DNA of 64,000 nucleotides, from NCBI GenBank assembly GCA_019639235.1, contig JAHBSG010000009.1, positions 1 to 64,000 on the forward strand, given 5' to 3'. The position numbers and the translations under genes are program-made. Under the pieces are notes generated by a model. It saw only the letters and a program-made list of their open reading frames with translations, was not told the origin of the DNA and made no database searches. Origin of the DNA: Acidobacteriota bacterium. GTDB taxonomy: Bacteria > Acidobacteriota > Blastocatellia > Pyrinomonadales > Pyrinomonadaceae. This document shows positions 63,408-64,000 of this stretch, one piece after another; the stretch's first letter is position 1; every line of letters starts with the position of its first letter.

Positions 63408-63584
63408 GTGGCGAAGGGACGGAAAAAGAAGCGAACGACGATTTTTGGATCGATCCGAAAGCCAACCGCTCCGCCGAGCCGGAAAATAGACGAGGATAAG
63501 CCGACGGAAAAGCTTTACCCCTCGGGCCGCAAGAGCAAGCACAAACAGCGGCCCGAAAAGGAAGATAACGGCGATGTTCAGTAA
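63408..63584 (+). CDS. Very short basic protein
   Basis: 58 residues from GTG 63408. The product is Lys/Arg-rich (MAKGRKKKRTTIFGSIRKPT ... KSKHKQRPEKEDN) and could bind nucleic acid. Its 3' end overlaps the next gene's start by 11 bases, so translation may be coupled. A promoter is visible just upstream. Low confidence as it is short and has no family match. Confidence 0.42.
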   Translation: MAKGRKKKRTTIFGSIRKPTAPPSRKIDEDKPTEKLYPSGRKSKHKQRPEKEDNGDVQ

Positions 63585-63813
63585 ACGTAAACAGGAACCG
63601 ATCAAAAAACATATTTGGGCAAGGCCTGAGATGCTCGTTACGTTCCGTGCCGAAATAATGCCCGGTAAGACCCGCGAAGAGCGCACCTATAAGGTTAAAG
63701 AGGTGCGACCGAACGGCCGCGTGCGGCTCTACGACTTCCCGGACGAGCATCGGCAAAGCTCGTTTGAACCAATAAATTTCCTTCGTGCGGTCGCCGGGAA
63801 ACCTCAGAAATGA
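63574..63813 (+). CDS. Small protein of unknown function
   Basis: 79 residues. FSKRKQEPIKKHIWARPEML opens the protein; VTFRAEIMPGKTREERTYKV and KEVRPNGRVRLYDFPDEHRQ look like a small beta-barrel with a KOW/SH3-like rhythm. No family named. It overlaps the basic ORF upstream by 11 bases and its stop overlaps the convergent metallo-hydrolase gene by 10 bases. Confidence 0.58.
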   Translation: MFSKRKQEPIKKHIWARPEMLVTFRAEIMPGKTREERTYKVKEVRPNGRVRLYDFPDEHRQSSFEPINFLRAVAGKPQK

Positions 63814-64000
63814 TATTCCCTCACGGGTTCGATGATCGTTATCACGCGGTCAAGCGTTTCTCTTAGCTCCATAATCACTTCATCGCGATACATCGGCTTG
63901 ATGTTGATGACGCAAACCTGAGCATCGAGGTGAAGCTGTTCAAGTTCTGCTTTGAGGGTTGCCGGGGTAAGGTGATGGGAAGCCCCGGCAAGTTCCGCTA
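63804..64000 (-). CDS. Metallo-hydrolase (MBL-fold, CpdP-like), C-terminal fragment
   Basis: The last 65 codons of a minus-strand gene that starts beyond the right edge. The end, SHHLTPATLKAELEQLHLDA then VCVINIKPMYRDEVIMEL and VITIIEPVREYHF, is typical of the C-terminus of MBL-fold 3',5'-cyclic-nucleotide phosphodiesterases. The catalytic HxHxDH motif is not in the window. Function by similarity of the tail only. Confidence 0.7.
   Translation of the reverse strand, partial: AELAGASHHLTPATLKAELEQLHLDAQVCVINIKPMYRDEVIMELRETLDRVITIIEPVREYHF

Overview
The window looks like chromosomal DNA of an Acidobacteriota member, most likely class Blastocatellia (Pyrinomonadales-like). This is inference. 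The support is a von Willebrand A protein of the 'acidobacterial VWFA-related' type, an SBBP-repeat giant protein, a Reg_prop/Y_Y_Y two-component sensor, many TPR and secreted proteins, Asn/Ser/Thr-rich linkers, and moderately high GC by eye. MurE carries the meso-diaminopimelate motif (DNPR), which fits a diderm. Gene order around housekeeping genes (tig-clpP-clpX; recG; rsmD; aroC; purD) is ordinary. No phage, CRISPR array, rRNA operon or transposase was seen.

Layout. 1-3.3 kb: the N-terminal two thirds of an alpha-2-macroglobulin-like secreted protein running off the left edge. 3.5-6.8 kb: a circularly permuted ATP-grasp enzyme, divergent from a PspA/IM30 gene and its membrane/coiled-coil partner. 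6.8-12.05 kb: an AT-richer insert with a 1359-residue SBBP-repeat/hydrolase fusion and a companion secreted protein. 12-17 kb: PilT, a second ATP-grasp protein and two membrane TPR proteins. 17.2-20.3 kb: an ECF sigma factor, its zinc-finger anti-sigma factor and a CrtC/AttH-like protein. 20.5-25.6 kb: a secreted TPR protein, a Ser/Thr kinase, a zinc-ribbon membrane protein and a VWA protein. A tRNA-Arg follows at 25.7 kb. 25.9-33.2 kb: a DUF3667 membrane protein, an S41 protease and a run of small exported proteins on the minus strand, several with their own terminators. 33.7-37.4 kb: a response regulator and its large sensor kinase, which is split by a one-base frameshift. 37.5-41.6 kb: clpX, an inserted four-helix-bundle (IVP-type) cassette, clpP, tig and tRNA-Leu. 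41.7-49.4 kb: a small membrane protein, murE, a PilZ protein, an APC permease, pabB, exbD, a membrane DnaJ protein, rpsT and a queuosine-precursor transporter. 49.4-57.1 kb: recG, a secreted protein, rsmD, an EamA exporter, aroC, purD and a zinc-ribbon protein. 57.1-64 kb: a KimA-like transporter preceded by a structured region, a matrixin protease, polysaccharide-export genes, two small basic ORFs and the end of a metallo-hydrolase.

The strongest new observation is a matched pair of ECF-type promoters, GGGAAC-N14-GGTGTCTAA with identical spacing, one upstream of the ECF sigma gene and one upstream of exbD 29 kb away. This suggests an autoregulated envelope regulon that includes exbD. Other leads are the inverted-repeat-flanked IVP cassette between clpX and clpP, the structured leader in front of the KimA-like gene, the AT-rich SBBP-hydrolase insert with a possibly leaderless promoter, and the frameshifted sensor kinase.
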